Shown here: one piece after another, positions 52,369 to 60,833 of the stretch | Numbering within the stretch: position 1 is the first letter of the stretch | Layout: each line of letters starts with the position of its first letter | Assembly (NCBI GenBank): GCA_963798985.1 | Contig: CAWCVL010000006.1 | Location: 32,824-96,823 of the forward strand | DNA: 64,000 nt | Direction: 5' to 3' | Source: JACCTU01 sp963798985 | GTDB lineage: Bacteria > Actinomycetota > Thermoleophilia > Gaiellales > Gaiellaceae | Notes under the pieces: model-generated | Seen by the model: the letters and a program-made list of their open reading frames with translations, nothing else | The model's database searches: none | Told to the model about the DNA's origin: nothing | Translations under genes and position numbers: made by a program

Positions 52369-54428
52369 TACGCCTCCTCCACGCGCACGCGACCGTCGTG
52401 CAGGCGGACGTCCCACTGACGATCGAACGCGCGCACGCCGGAGAGCCGTAGGCTCTTCGCCCACGTCGGCAGCTCCGGCGGCGCGATCGTGTCCAGGGAC
52501 TGGCGTCTCGGGTCCGGCTGCAGCCCGAGCAGCACCTGGAGGAGCAGCACCGGCGTGCCGGAGGCCCACGCCTGCGGCTGTGCCGCCGTTGGGTACGCGA
52601 TCGGGAACGTCGTCTCGGACCGCCGAAGGCCCGCGAACACCTCGGGGACCTGGTAGCGGAAGTGCGCGGCGGCATTGAGCATTCGCTGGACGACCCGTTG
52701 GGCCTCCGGCCAGCGACCGTAACGTGCGAGTCCCCAGGCGATGAGCGAATTGTCATGCGGCCAGACTGTCCCGTTGTGGTACGAGAGCGGGTTGTACGCT
52801 GCGTCCCGTTCGCTCATCGTGCGCACGCCCCAGCCGGACCAGAGCGCGTCCCCCATCAACGCGTCGACGATGGCATCGACTCGGTGCGGCGGAACGATCC
52901 CGCTCCAAAGAAGATGTCCGATGTTCGAGGTAAGCGAGTCGACTGGCTTCTTGTCACGGTCGAGCGCCAGTGCGTAGTAGCCGCCGTGCTTGTCGACCCA
53001 GAACGCGTCGTCGAACCGCTCTCGCAGCTCCTTCGCCTCGCGGTTGAGCCGGTCGGCGAGTTCGCGGTCGCGCCAGACCTCGCGGGCGAGCTCGGCCATG
53101 CGCCGCTTCGCGTCGTAGACGTACCCCTGCACCTCGCACGGCGCGATCGGTGTCTTGGCGAACCGGCCATCCGAGAATCGCTGCGAGTCGAACGAGTCCT
53201 TCCATGACTGGTTGTCCAGGCCGCGATCGGTGCGTTTCTCGTACTCGACGAAGCCGTCTCCGTCGCGGTCTCCGTGCTCGTCGATCCACGACAGCGCGCG
53301 TAGCGCCGGCTCCTTCAGACTGCGGACCAGCGCCATGTCACCGGTCCAACGCCACACCTCGGAGAGCAGCACGAGGTACAGCGGGGTCGCGTCGATCGTG
53401 CCGTAGTACCTCGCGAACCACACATCCGCAGCTTTCCCGGTACGCACCTCGTGAACGATCTTGCCCGGCTCCGCGTCGATCGCCGGGTCGTCGTCGGGCG
53501 CCTGAAGCTGTGCCAGCACCTCGAGCGCCCCACGGGCGAGCTCCGGTCCGAACAGCAGGGTCTGCAAGCAGGTGATGATCGTGTCGCGGCCGAAAACGGT
53601 CATGAACCACGGGCAACCGGCTGCCGGGAGCTGGCCCAGCCCGAGACCCGAGTTGCTCCGGATCCGCAGCGACGCGAGGTCCGCGACGGACTGGCCGAAC
53701 GAGTACGCGAGGTCGTCCCACTCGGCTCGGAGCTGCGGGACACGGAGCTGCCATGCAGCGAGCGAGTCGCGCACGTGCACGAGCTCGTCACCGAAGCGCC
53801 GCTCGAGGAGCCGAGGCGAGATCTCCTCCCCGTCCAACAGCGGAACCACGTCGAGCTGGAGCTCCCAGGTCTCGCGCGGGCCGAGCTCGATCCGGTAGCT
53901 GATCCCACCGTCGCTCGTCTGGCCGCGCTGCGAGAAGATCATCTGCGTTCGCGCACCGCTCTCCGGATCCTGGAGAACGAACTGGTTGTGCTCGTCGTCG
54001 TAGCGGGGCTTCACGGGAGGGGGCAACGGGTCGGGATCCGGGTTGCCGAACTCACGGTCGTGCGCCTTCACGGTCATGATGTCCGCAAAGTCGTTGGCGA
54101 TCTCCAGCCCGAGTTCGAACGTGACGTGCTCCATGCTCTCATTGCGGACGATCAGCCGGTCCTGCATGCCCTCACCGACGAAGCGGCGTCGCGCAAGCGA
54201 GAGCGTGTCCGGCTTCAGTCCGCCGGCCAGCGGGTTGCGGAGGTAGAAAGCCGCGGAGAAGTACTCGACCTTTGCCGAGGTGAGCAGACGCGGACGCTCG
54301 CCGTTGATCGTCAGCCCGAGCGTCGAGAGGAACCGCGTGTCGTACGCGAAGAAGCCGCTCGTATCGATGCCGACGTCGCCGCGGTCGTCGCAGATGCAGA
54401 AGTTCGAGCCTTCGAGAATCCGCAGCAT
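52368..54428 (-). CDS. Amylo-alpha-1,6-glucosidase/glycogen-debranching-type enzyme
   Basis: 686 residues. The N-terminal domain starts MLRILEGSNFCICDDRGDVG and contains GIDTSGFFAYDTRFLSTLGL, the usual bacterial amylo-1,6-glucosidase N-domain. The (alpha/alpha)6 barrel has GCPWFMTVFGRDTIITCLQT, DATPLYLVLLSEVWRWTGD and YHNGTVWPHDNSLIAWGLAR with conserved acidic residues. It probably hydrolyses branch points or related sugars. Stop and start codons of its neighbours overlap by single bases, so this is a tight SDR-debrancher-GT4-MATE operon. Confidence 0.88.
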   Translation of the reverse strand: MLRILEGSNFCICDDRGDVGIDTSGFFAYDTRFLSTLGLTINGERPRLLTSAKVEYFSAAFYLRNPLAGGLKPDTLSLARRRFVGEGMQDRLIVRNESMEHVTFELGLEIANDFADIMTVKAHDREFGNPDPDPLPPPVKPRYDDEHNQFVLQDPESGARTQMIFSQRGQTSDGGISYRIELGPRETWELQLDVVPLLDGEEISPRLLERRFGDELVHVRDSLAAWQLRVPQLRAEWDDLAYSFGQSVADLASLRIRSNSGLGLGQLPAAGCPWFMTVFGRDTIITCLQTLLFGPELARGALEVLAQLQAPDDDPAIDAEPGKIVHEVRTGKAADVWFARYYGTIDATPLYLVLLSEVWRWTGDMALVRSLKEPALRALSWIDEHGDRDGDGFVEYEKRTDRGLDNQSWKDSFDSQRFSDGRFAKTPIAPCEVQGYVYDAKRRMAELAREVWRDRELADRLNREAKELRERFDDAFWVDKHGGYYALALDRDKKPVDSLTSNIGHLLWSGIVPPHRVDAIVDALMGDALWSGWGVRTMSERDAAYNPLSYHNGTVWPHDNSLIAWGLARYGRWPEAQRVVQRMLNAAAHFRYQVPEVFAGLRRSETTFPIAYPTAAQPQAWASGTPVLLLQVLLGLQPDPRRQSLDTIAPPELPTWAKSLRLSGVRAFDRQWDVRLHDGRVRVEEA

Positions 54429-55162
54429 CAGTTCGTCCGGAGGATGCGTCCGCCGGACGATTGCGCGAGCGCCTTCACGACTAGCTCGTCGACGTTCACA
54501 TGCGCAGGTTGAGCCAGCGCGAAGACGATGCACGCCGCGATGTCGTCCGGCGTCATCGCCTCGACCCCGGCGTAGACCGCACTCGCCTGCTCCTCGTCCC
54601 CGCGAAAGCGAACGCGCGAGAAGTCTGTCGCGACGAGTCCCGGGTCGACCGTCGTGATCCGCACCGGCTTCCCGAGCAGATCCTCGCGCAGCGCGTATGT
54701 GAACCCGCGCACGGCAAACTTCGAGGTGATGTAGAGCGAGCCCTTCTCGTAGGCCTGCCGCCCCGCGACCGAGCCGATGTTCACGAGATGCCCTCCTTCG
54801 AGCAGGTGCGGCAGGCAGAGGCGCGTCATCCGAATGAGCCCATGGACGTTCGTCTCCAGCACGATCCGCTCATCCTCTTCGTTGCTCTCCCAGAACGGCT
54901 CCCTTCCGACCGCGAGGCCTGCGCCGTTCACGAGGACGTCGAGCCCACCGAGCTGTTCGACCGCCTCGGCGACGAAGCGCTCGCAGCTCTCGCGGTCGGT
55001 GACGTCGAGCTCGAGTGCGACATCGGCATCAATGCGATCGGCGCGGCGCGCACCGCCGGCGATGCGCACACCCTCCTCGCGGAGCGCGCGGACGGTGGCG
55101 GCACCGATCCCGCTCGACGCGCCCGTCACGATCGCCCGCTTGCCTTCGAGGCTCGGCACCAC
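54428..55162 (-). CDS. SDR family oxidoreductase
   Basis: 244 residues. Classical short-chain dehydrogenase: TGASSGIGAATVRAL cofactor motif, LDVLVNGAGLA, catalytic Ser in LVNIGSVAGRQAYEKG and the YxxxK pair in SLYITSKFAVRGFTYAL. PGLVATDF follows. Likely NADP-dependent, with an unknown substrate. It starts at ATG and its stop overlaps the debranching enzyme ATG (TGATG). Confidence 0.9.
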   Translation of the reverse strand: MVPSLEGKRAIVTGASSGIGAATVRALREEGVRIAGGARRADRIDADVALELDVTDRESCERFVAEAVEQLGGLDVLVNGAGLAVGREPFWESNEEDERIVLETNVHGLIRMTRLCLPHLLEGGHLVNIGSVAGRQAYEKGSLYITSKFAVRGFTYALREDLLGKPVRITTVDPGLVATDFSRVRFRGDEEQASAVYAGVEAMTPDDIAACIVFALAQPAHVNVDELVVKALAQSSGGRILRTN

Positions 55163-55174
55163 GGGATCGTACGG

Positions 55175-56098
55175 CTAGAGGGGAGTGCGGCGCGGCTCTG
55201 CCGTGCCCAGCTCCACTCGGCCGGAGCCCGAGTCCGCATGGTCGACCTGGAGGGTGGTGTGAGACAACCCGAACCGCTCCGCGAGCACGCGCTCGAGCTC
55301 GCGCCGCTTCGCGTGGCAGTCCGAGTCCCGGGCGACGAGCACGTGCGCCGAGAGCGAGGGGAAGCCTGACGTGATCGTCCACACGTGCAGGTCGTGCACC
55401 TCTCGGACGCCTTCCACGTCGACCATCGCGCGCCCGATCGCCTCGGCGTCGAGCCCGCGCGGCGTCGCCTCGAGGAGGATCGCCACCGAGTCGCGCAGGA
55501 GCGTCCACGAGCTGCCGAGGACGAGCAGCGCGATCGCGATCGCGACGAGCGGATCGGCGTAGCTCCAGCCCGTGAGGAACACGACCGCACCTGCGGCAAT
55601 CACGCCGACCGAGCCGAGGGCGTCCGCGAGCACATGGCGTAGCGCGCCCTGCACGTTCAGGCTCCCGGAACGACGGCGATGGAGGAGCGACGCGGCGGCG
55701 AGGTTCACCGCGAGCCCGACGACGCCCACTGCGAAGACCCAGCCCCCGCTCGGCTCGACGGGGTCACGGAGCCGCTGCAGCGCCTCGACGACGATCCAGA
55801 TCGCGATCGCGACGAGCGCCACGCCGTTCGCGAGCGCGGCGAGGATCTCTGCGCGGCGGTAGCCGAAGCTCCGCTCGGGGCTCGCGGGGCGAGAGCCGAG
55901 CCACGCCGCGAAGAGCGCGAGCCCGAGGCTGCCGACGTCCCCGAGCATGTGCCCCGCGTCGGCGAGGAGCGCGAGCGAGCCTGCCGCGTAGCCGGCCACC
56001 ACCTCGACGACTGCGAAGACGGCGACGAGCGCGAGCGCACCGCGAAGCGCACGCCGGTCCCCGAGCCGGCGGTGGTCGTCGCCGTGGGAGTGGGTCAC
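55175..56098 (-). CDS. Cation diffusion facilitator metal transporter
   Basis: 307 residues. His-rich N-terminus (MTHSHGDDH), six membrane helices and the two metal-site motifs: DAGHMLGDVGSLGLALFA (HxxxD) and HVLADALGSVGVIAAG. The C-terminal cytosolic domain has VEGVREVHDLHVWTITSGF. It resembles CzcD/ZitB zinc exporters. GTG start overlaps the upstream gene's stop by one base. Confidence 0.92.
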   Translation of the reverse strand: MTHSHGDDHRRLGDRRALRGALALVAVFAVVEVVAGYAAGSLALLADAGHMLGDVGSLGLALFAAWLGSRPASPERSFGYRRAEILAALANGVALVAIAIWIVVEALQRLRDPVEPSGGWVFAVGVVGLAVNLAAASLLHRRRSGSLNVQGALRHVLADALGSVGVIAAGAVVFLTGWSYADPLVAIAIALLVLGSSWTLLRDSVAILLEATPRGLDAEAIGRAMVDVEGVREVHDLHVWTITSGFPSLSAHVLVARDSDCHAKRRELERVLAERFGLSHTTLQVDHADSGSGRVELGTAEPRRTPL

Positions 56099-56439
56099 TA
56101 CTCGGGCCGGGCTCCCGGCACGAGGTCGGGGAAGCCTTGCTCGTCCATGTACGAGATCGCCCGGGAGAGCAGCCAGACGACGACCTCCGGGTCGGTCTCG
56201 GCGAGCACGAGCCGCACCGCGTCGTCACCGACCTCCTGACTCGCGCCCGCTCCCGCGCGCGCGCGCCGAAGCAGGCAGAGCTGCGCCGTGGCGAGGTCGG
56301 CCTCGCGGCCCGGCTCGTCGTACCACGACACTCCCTGGGCCTTCGCGAGCAACGGGGCGAGACTCTGCTCGAGCCGCGCCGCGTCGTGGCTCGAGAGGTC
56401 CCCGACCCGAGGGTCCAACCGGCCGAACAACTCGCTCAT
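56098..56439 (-). CDS. Small hypothetical protein
   Basis: 113 residues, soluble and helical. MSELFGRLDPRVGDLSSHDA, then EADLATAQLCLLRRARAGAG and VVWLLSRAISYMDEQGFPDL. No domain recognised. It is sandwiched between the M48 protease and CDF genes with overlapping start/stop codons on both sides, so it is cotranslated with them. Confidence 0.65.
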   Translation of the reverse strand: MSELFGRLDPRVGDLSSHDAARLEQSLAPLLAKAQGVSWYDEPGREADLATAQLCLLRRARAGAGASQEVGDDAVRLVLAETDPEVVVWLLSRAISYMDEQGFPDLVPGARPE

Positions 56440-57530
56440 GCCGCCTCCAATCCTTCGTTCCGCGCCGTCCGGCGAAGAGCGTCGAGGCGCTCGGGGACGG
56501 TCGGATGGGTGTGTTTGAGGTAGTAGACGACGCGAGGGGGGTCGAGGTCTGCGACGTTCGCGTCTACGAGCCCCGTGAACGCCCCCTCGAGGGCAGCGAG
56601 GTCGCGGGTCGCTTCGAGCGCGAACCGGTCGGCGCGGTACTCCGCGCGCCGCGCGTACGCCGCGAGACCCACGAACACGACCGGCGTTGCGAGCATGACC
56701 ACGAGCATCGCGAGCGGGATGCTCCGCGGGTCGGCCGCCTCCTCTCCGAGCACCGCCCAGAGCAGCGCGACGAGCCCGACCGCCGCCAGCACCAGGAGCG
56801 CCGAGAGTTTCGCCACGTCGCCGTGCTTGCGGTGCGCGAGCTCGTGCGCGAGCACTGCGCGAAGCTCCGCAGGCTTCATCTGGTCGAGGAGCGTGTCGTA
56901 CAGGACGACGCGCCGCGTCGCGCCGAAGCCCGACACGTACGCGTTCGACTTCGTCGTGCGCCGGCTCGCGTCGGCGACGAGCACGTCGCGGACGGGAACG
57001 CCCACCCGCTCGGACAGGCCGCGGAGGTCGGCAGCGAGCTCCTGGTCCTCGAGCGGCTTGAACTTGTTGAAGATCGGCTCGAGCACGACCGGCGCCACGA
57101 ACGTGAAGAAGACGACGAACACCGCAGCGAGCGGTGCGGCCACGAGCGGCCACGCGTCGGTCCAGCGCGCGAGCGCGACAAGCCCGAACAGGAGGATGGT
57201 CGCGATCAACGCGGAGACGGCGAACCCCTTCGCGACGTCGGCGGCCCAGCTCCCGAGCGACTGGGTCGAGAGCCCCCAGCGATGCTCGCGAACGTAGTCG
57301 CGCCAGTACGAGATCGGGAGCCGGACGAGTGCGAGGAGCGCGAGCACGATCGTGGGATACACGAGGGCCTGCGCCCACCAGCTCCAGTCCGGAAGCAATG
57401 CGTCGCCGACGTCCGTGAAGGCGAGCAGTGCGAGCACGCCGACACCGAGCACGAAGTCGGCGAGCTCGGTCAGATAGCGGGGCCGGTGGTAGCTCCGGCC
57501 CCGCTCGACCTGTTCGCGAGAAAACGTCAC
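56436..57530 (-). CDS. M48-family membrane metalloprotease
   Basis: 364 residues. Several membrane helices surround a cytosolic zinc protease domain: the catalytic HExxH is in LAHELAHRKHGDVAKL, with NAYVSGFGATRRVVLYDTLL before it and EYRADRFALEATRD supplying the third ligand. The layout matches Ste24/CAAX prenyl protease 1-type and HtpX-like enzymes, which cleave membrane or misfolded proteins. ATG start. Its stop overlaps the following small gene (ATGA). Confidence 0.9.
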   Translation of the reverse strand: MTFSREQVERGRSYHRPRYLTELADFVLGVGVLALLAFTDVGDALLPDWSWWAQALVYPTIVLALLALVRLPISYWRDYVREHRWGLSTQSLGSWAADVAKGFAVSALIATILLFGLVALARWTDAWPLVAAPLAAVFVVFFTFVAPVVLEPIFNKFKPLEDQELAADLRGLSERVGVPVRDVLVADASRRTTKSNAYVSGFGATRRVVLYDTLLDQMKPAELRAVLAHELAHRKHGDVAKLSALLVLAAVGLVALLWAVLGEEAADPRSIPLAMLVVMLATPVVFVGLAAYARRAEYRADRFALEATRDLAALEGAFTGLVDANVADLDPPRVVYYLKHTHPTVPERLDALRRTARNEGLEAA

Positions 57531-57547
57531 CCGCGCATTGTGGCGTT

Positions 57548-58660
57548 TCAGCCCGCTGTGCGGACCTGGACCAGACGCGTTGCGGTGACGCCGTAGTTGA
57601 GGCGCTCCCCTGCCTTTCTCGCCTGGACGTAGAACTGCACGTTCACGCCGTTGCGGAGCGGGAAGATCAGTCCGGCCCGCGGCGCCCGGGCACGCATGCG
57701 GAACGTCACGTATCCGTCCATCCCCGTCGCGGCTTCCGGGGGCGTGGTCGTCAGCAGCGGGAGCGACCGCATGTAGACGAGCGCGCCGCGGACGACGTAG
57801 TTCCGCGTGTCGGCCACGTGCACGCGGGCGGTGATCGTCGAAGAGCGCGAGCGCACGGGATTCGGCGAGAACACGACCTCGTCGATCACGAGCCTCGCGG
57901 GCAGCGCCATGCTCTCGATGGGAATCGAGATCTTTCCGTTCGGCAGCCTGATCTGCCCCGCCGGCCCGCCCGGCTGGGCGACACCCGTCGGAGCGGACGT
58001 TGCGGCGCGCGCGCCGCCCGCGTTCCTCGCGGTGACGATCACTCGCACCGAACGGCTCACGTCGGCGGCGGTCACCACGTAGTTCCGGTTCGTCGCCCCA
58101 GCGACGCTCGCGCAGTTGCCGCCGTTGGCGTCACAGCGCTGCCACTGGTACGCATAGGAGATCGGCTCCGTGCCCGTCCAGACGCCCGGGCTCGCGGTGA
58201 GCGTCTCGTTCTCCCGCAGGGTCCCGGAGACCGTGGGGATCGAGGTGTTCTGCGGCGCGGTCGAGCGTCGTCCGATCGTGCCCGTGTTCACCGACGCCTG
58301 GCCTGCGCCGTCCGAGTTCCGAGCGGTGACGACGAGGAGCATGCGGCGACCGAGGTCGCTGTCGCCCAGCCGGTACGTCCGCCCGGTGGAGCGGTTCGTG
58401 CAGTTGGCCATCTGTGCGCTGCACCGAACCCACTGGTAGCTGTAGGTGATCGGCAGTGTCCCGCTCCACGTGCCGGGGTTCGCGGTGAGCGTCTCGCCGA
58501 CCCGGCGCGTGCCGGAGATCGTCGGCTTGGCCTCGTTCTTCGGAGCGACGAGTACGTGGGACGGCCCCGCGACTCCGCCGCCGGCGACCGCGAGCGCGGT
58601 CAACAACGAAGCGGCGAGCGCGCTCAGGAGAGCACGGCGCCGGATTGAGTTCGTGATCAT
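57548..58660 (-). CDS. Secreted Ig-like repeat protein
   Basis: 370 residues from ATG after an AAGGGGGAAC ribosome-binding site. N-terminal signal (MITNSIRRRALLSALAASLL). Two tandem bacterial Ig-like modules follow: SGTRRVGETLTANPGTWSGT with YSYQWVRC, then SGTLRENETLTASPGVWTGT with YAYQWQRC. Each has a Cys pair. The C-terminal third is a beta-rich domain with VQFYVQARKAGERLNYGVT. Likely a cell-surface or secreted adhesion protein. Exact role unknown. Confidence 0.8.
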   Translation of the reverse strand: MITNSIRRRALLSALAASLLTALAVAGGGVAGPSHVLVAPKNEAKPTISGTRRVGETLTANPGTWSGTLPITYSYQWVRCSAQMANCTNRSTGRTYRLGDSDLGRRMLLVVTARNSDGAGQASVNTGTIGRRSTAPQNTSIPTVSGTLRENETLTASPGVWTGTEPISYAYQWQRCDANGGNCASVAGATNRNYVVTAADVSRSVRVIVTARNAGGARAATSAPTGVAQPGGPAGQIRLPNGKISIPIESMALPARLVIDEVVFSPNPVRSRSSTITARVHVADTRNYVVRGALVYMRSLPLLTTTPPEAATGMDGYVTFRMRARAPRAGLIFPLRNGVNVQFYVQARKAGERLNYGVTATRLVQVRTAG

Positions 58661-58741
58661 GAGTTCCCCCTTGCCTTGGCACAAACTGGAACGTCAGCGC
58701 GCGGAAAGAAGTTGCTGCGGAGTCTGTAAGGAAAGAGGTGA

Positions 58742-58814
58742 TGGGCCGGGCAGGTCTCGAACCTGCGACCTTGGGATTAAAAGTCCCCTGCTCTACCAGC
58801 TGAGCTACCGGCCC
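58742..58814 (-). tRNA. tRNA-Lys (anticodon TTT)
   Basis: 73 nt. The acceptor stem GGGCCGG pairs with CCGGCCC, the anticodon loop is CTTTTAA with anticodon TTT, and the T-loop GGTTCGAGACC is standard. No CCA is encoded. It is divergent from tRNA-Glu, 29 bp away. Confidence 0.95.
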
Positions 58815-58843
58815 CTGGGACAAGGCTATCCTGGCTTCACCCG

Positions 58844-58916
58844 GCCCCCATCGACTAGCGGTCCAGGTCGCGGCCCTTTCAAGGCCGTCGCGCGGGTTCG
58901 AATCCCGCTGGGGGCA
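58844..58916 (+). tRNA. tRNA-Glu (anticodon TTC)
   Basis: 73 nt. The acceptor GCCCCCA pairs with TGGGGGC, and the anticodon loop CTTTCAA carries TTC. The T-arm has GGGTTCGAATCCC. No CCA is encoded. Confidence 0.95.
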
Positions 58917-59123
58917 TTTCACTCCGGGCACGTCCGTCATCTGTCGGAGGAACGCGGGGTCAGAAGTGTCAGGGATGCCGGGTGTGCTCGTCGCGTGCTT
59001 CCCCCGGTGCTTCCCTGGCAGCGGCCGCCGAGACGACGCGCAATCATGCGCTCGCGGGCATGAAGCGGTGCAACCGCTGCCGGGAAGAAGCCGACCAGCG
59101 CGTTCGCCCCGCATCGCGGCACC
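58917..59123. other. Non-coding gap after tRNA-Glu
   Basis: 207 bp between tRNA-Glu and the next minus-strand gene. No gene, no duplicated tRNA end and no convincing hairpin was seen. Confidence 0.5.
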
Positions 59124-59681
59124 TTACGGTGAGAGAGGCATCCCCCAAAGGGGCAGCTTGCAGCGGCGGTCGCGGTAGTTCGGAAAGAGCGTGACCATGC
59201 GCTGGTGCGCGGCGAGCGCATAGGGGAGCAGATCGTTTGCGACTTCAGGCGAGGCGCCGAGCAGCTGGGCGCCCACCCGGAAGTGGCGAATCGCACGGCA
59301 CTCGACCTTCGCTTCGTTCCGGCGCCCTCCCCAACGTCGAAGGTGGTACGCCTCGTGGACGAGCACGAGCACGCCCGTCGCTCGCTGCCAACGTGGAAGC
59401 GCTGGGTCGCCGACGGCCCTGGCTCCCGCGCAGAGAGCAGGCTGCATGACGACGTGGTCGAGGATCATGTTCGTGTAGCCCCAAGCGCGAGGCTGTGTCG
59501 GGCCGCCCCAGATCGGATCGGCGACCCACTCGTCGATCGACGGGCAGCGCACCTCTGCTTCCCGCAGCGCGAAGACGGTCGCGACTCGATCGAGGTCGCT
59601 CGACCGCTCGTAGGCGGCGGCGCGAGGCGCCGCCCCGAGAAGGGCGATGATGGCGGCGAGTGCGAGAGTCGGGCGCTTCAT
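59124..59681 (-). CDS. Secreted putative metal-dependent hydrolase-like protein
   Basis: 185 residues. A signal peptide (MKRPTLALAAIIALLGAAPR, cleavage near AAA) precedes a compact domain with several Cys. VLVLVHEAYHLRRWGGRRNE carries HEAYH, a HExxH metalloprotease-type motif, and the following NEAKVECRAIRHF could supply a third ligand. There is no longer known protease domain around it. Activity is inferred from the motif only, and the family is not recognised. Confidence 0.6.
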   Translation of the reverse strand: MKRPTLALAAIIALLGAAPRAAAYERSSDLDRVATVFALREAEVRCPSIDEWVADPIWGGPTQPRAWGYTNMILDHVVMQPALCAGARAVGDPALPRWQRATGVLVLVHEAYHLRRWGGRRNEAKVECRAIRHFRVGAQLLGASPEVANDLLPYALAAHQRMVTLFPNYRDRRCKLPLWGMPLSP

Positions 59682-59776
59682 GCCTCGACAATGGACGCCG
59701 TCGGTTTAAGGCTCCCTGCAGGCGACTAAACGCACGCTTAAGGACGCCGGCGCCGCGGGCTCTCCGGGATTGTTAA

Positions 59777-60028
59777 GCGCGTGTAGTCGCGACCTCGTCG
59801 CTCGACGCCGCCGGCAACCAGAGCGACCCGCTGGTTCTGACCATGACCCGCCTCGCGGCACCGAAGGTGCCGAAGGTCAAGCCGGCCTGGGCGTGGAAGC
59901 TCGCCCGCTGGCAGCAGGCTCCTACGGCGAAGCGCAGCATCCGCCCGCGCACGCCGACGAAGCTGCCGAAGTGGTACGGGAAGTGGAACGCCTGGCACAA
60001 GGCGCCGGTCAAGGTGACCGTCGGCTAA
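59777..60028 (+). pseudogene. Truncated Fn3/Ig-like C-terminus with Trp-rich tail
   Basis: The open frame begins just after a stop at 59774 and has no in-frame start before ATG 59843. The first part (SLDAAGNQSDPLVLTMTR) resembles the last strands of a fibronectin III/Ig-like domain. The tail is basic and Trp-rich, with two similar blocks (AWAWKLARWQQA and KWYGKWNAWHKA). It looks like the 3' remnant of a larger surface-protein gene, although translation from 59843 as a 61-residue peptide is possible. It is followed by a very strong terminator. Confidence 0.5.
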
Positions 60029-60050
60029 GCCGGACGAACAACACAACGCT

Positions 60051-60095
60051 AGGAACAAGAGAGGCCCGGACACGCTCGGGGCCTCTCTTGTTCCT
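60051..60095 (+). terminator. 17-bp hairpin terminator
   Basis: A perfect 17-bp stem (60051-60067 with 60079-60095) and an 11-nt loop. Its right arm contains CTCTTGTTCCT. It is the most stable hairpin in the window and ends the Trp-rich fragment. Confidence 0.75.
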
Positions 60096-60122
60096 ACCCG
60101 CAGTAGGCGCGCCCATCCCGAA

Positions 60123-60174
60123 ACGTGACGGCACGCGGGGCCGCATAGACAGGCGAGTCCCGCGTGCCGTACGT
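60123..60174. other. Large structured element upstream of a secreted protein gene
   Basis: A 12-bp perfect stem (60128-60139 with 60159-60170) extended by 4 more pairs beyond a one-base bulge, closing a 19-nt loop. It ends 88 nt before the next ATG and is not followed by T residues. It could be a leader RNA structure or a minus-strand terminator. Confidence 0.4.
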
Positions 60175-60261
60175 GCCCCAGATGGGCGTGCTTGCTCCTC
60201 GGGAGAGTTGCCAGCCCGGCTGGTCCGGCTAACACGCCCGCTCGGCGGGTACCTACCTAGC

Positions 60262-60633
60262 ATGGAGACGAGTCGCCTTCGTGCGCTGGGCGTGGTGCTG
60301 CTGACTGCTTTGGTGGCGACCTCCGCGGCCACTGCAGCGCCCGTGGACATCCGGATCGAGAACGTCGCCGGGTCGCCCGCTCCCCCGCGTGCCGGCGCCC
60401 CGTTCGAGCTCAGCGGACGCGTCCTCTTCGTCGGCGGCGGCCCGTCCCTCCATTGCCGTGTGTTCGTTGGCGCCAAGCGCTACCGAAACGTCCGGCTCGT
60501 CTGGGACGGCGCGGCAGCCAGGTGCTCGTTCACCGTCCCTGCAGGGGCGCGTGGCAAGGGCCTTTCTGTGGCGCTGGTCGCCAGCCAGGGCGGTTCACGG
60601 GCGCGGACGACGCTCCGGTACCGCGTCGCCTAA
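60262..60633 (+). CDS. Small secreted Ig-like hypothetical protein
   Basis: 123 residues. Signal peptide METSRLRALGVVLLTALVAT with an AAA cleavage region. The mature part is beta-rich with two Cys (LHCRVFVGAKRYRNVRLVWD and ARCSFTVPAGARGKG), suggesting one small disulfide-linked Ig-like domain. Same general type as the 57.5-58.7 kb surface protein. Function unknown. Confidence 0.6.
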   Translation: METSRLRALGVVLLTALVATSAATAAPVDIRIENVAGSPAPPRAGAPFELSGRVLFVGGGPSLHCRVFVGAKRYRNVRLVWDGAAARCSFTVPAGARGKGLSVALVASQGGSRARTTLRYRVA

Positions 60634-60833
60634 CTCGCCTCGCCGTCCGGTCCCCAGCCGACCACGGTAGAGCGACCCGACTGTCCCTTTTAGCCGTCAG
60701 TCAGCCGAGCCGCTCTACTTCACAACGAAGCGGTCGATCGCGGGGATACGGCTTGGAGCTCGATCGCGACGGGCTGAGCCGGTTTGCAGTGCGGCTCCGA
60801 GTCCCACTGGGGCACTCGCCTAGGCTTCCGGTC
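60634..60833. other. Non-coding gap before carbonic anhydrase
   Basis: 200 bp with no gene seen. It contains the TAGGCT element at its 3' end (next entry). Confidence 0.45.
60821..60826 (+). promoter_or_regulatory. -10 element of leaderless carbonic anhydrase gene
   Basis: TAGGCT lies 7 nt before the GTG at 60834 with no Shine-Dalgarno. Confidence 0.45.

Noticed and set aside
58742..58916. tRNA-Lys/tRNA-Glu pair as an attachment site of a mobile element
   Set aside because: No integrase, no duplicated tRNA 3' end and no foreign block follows on either side.
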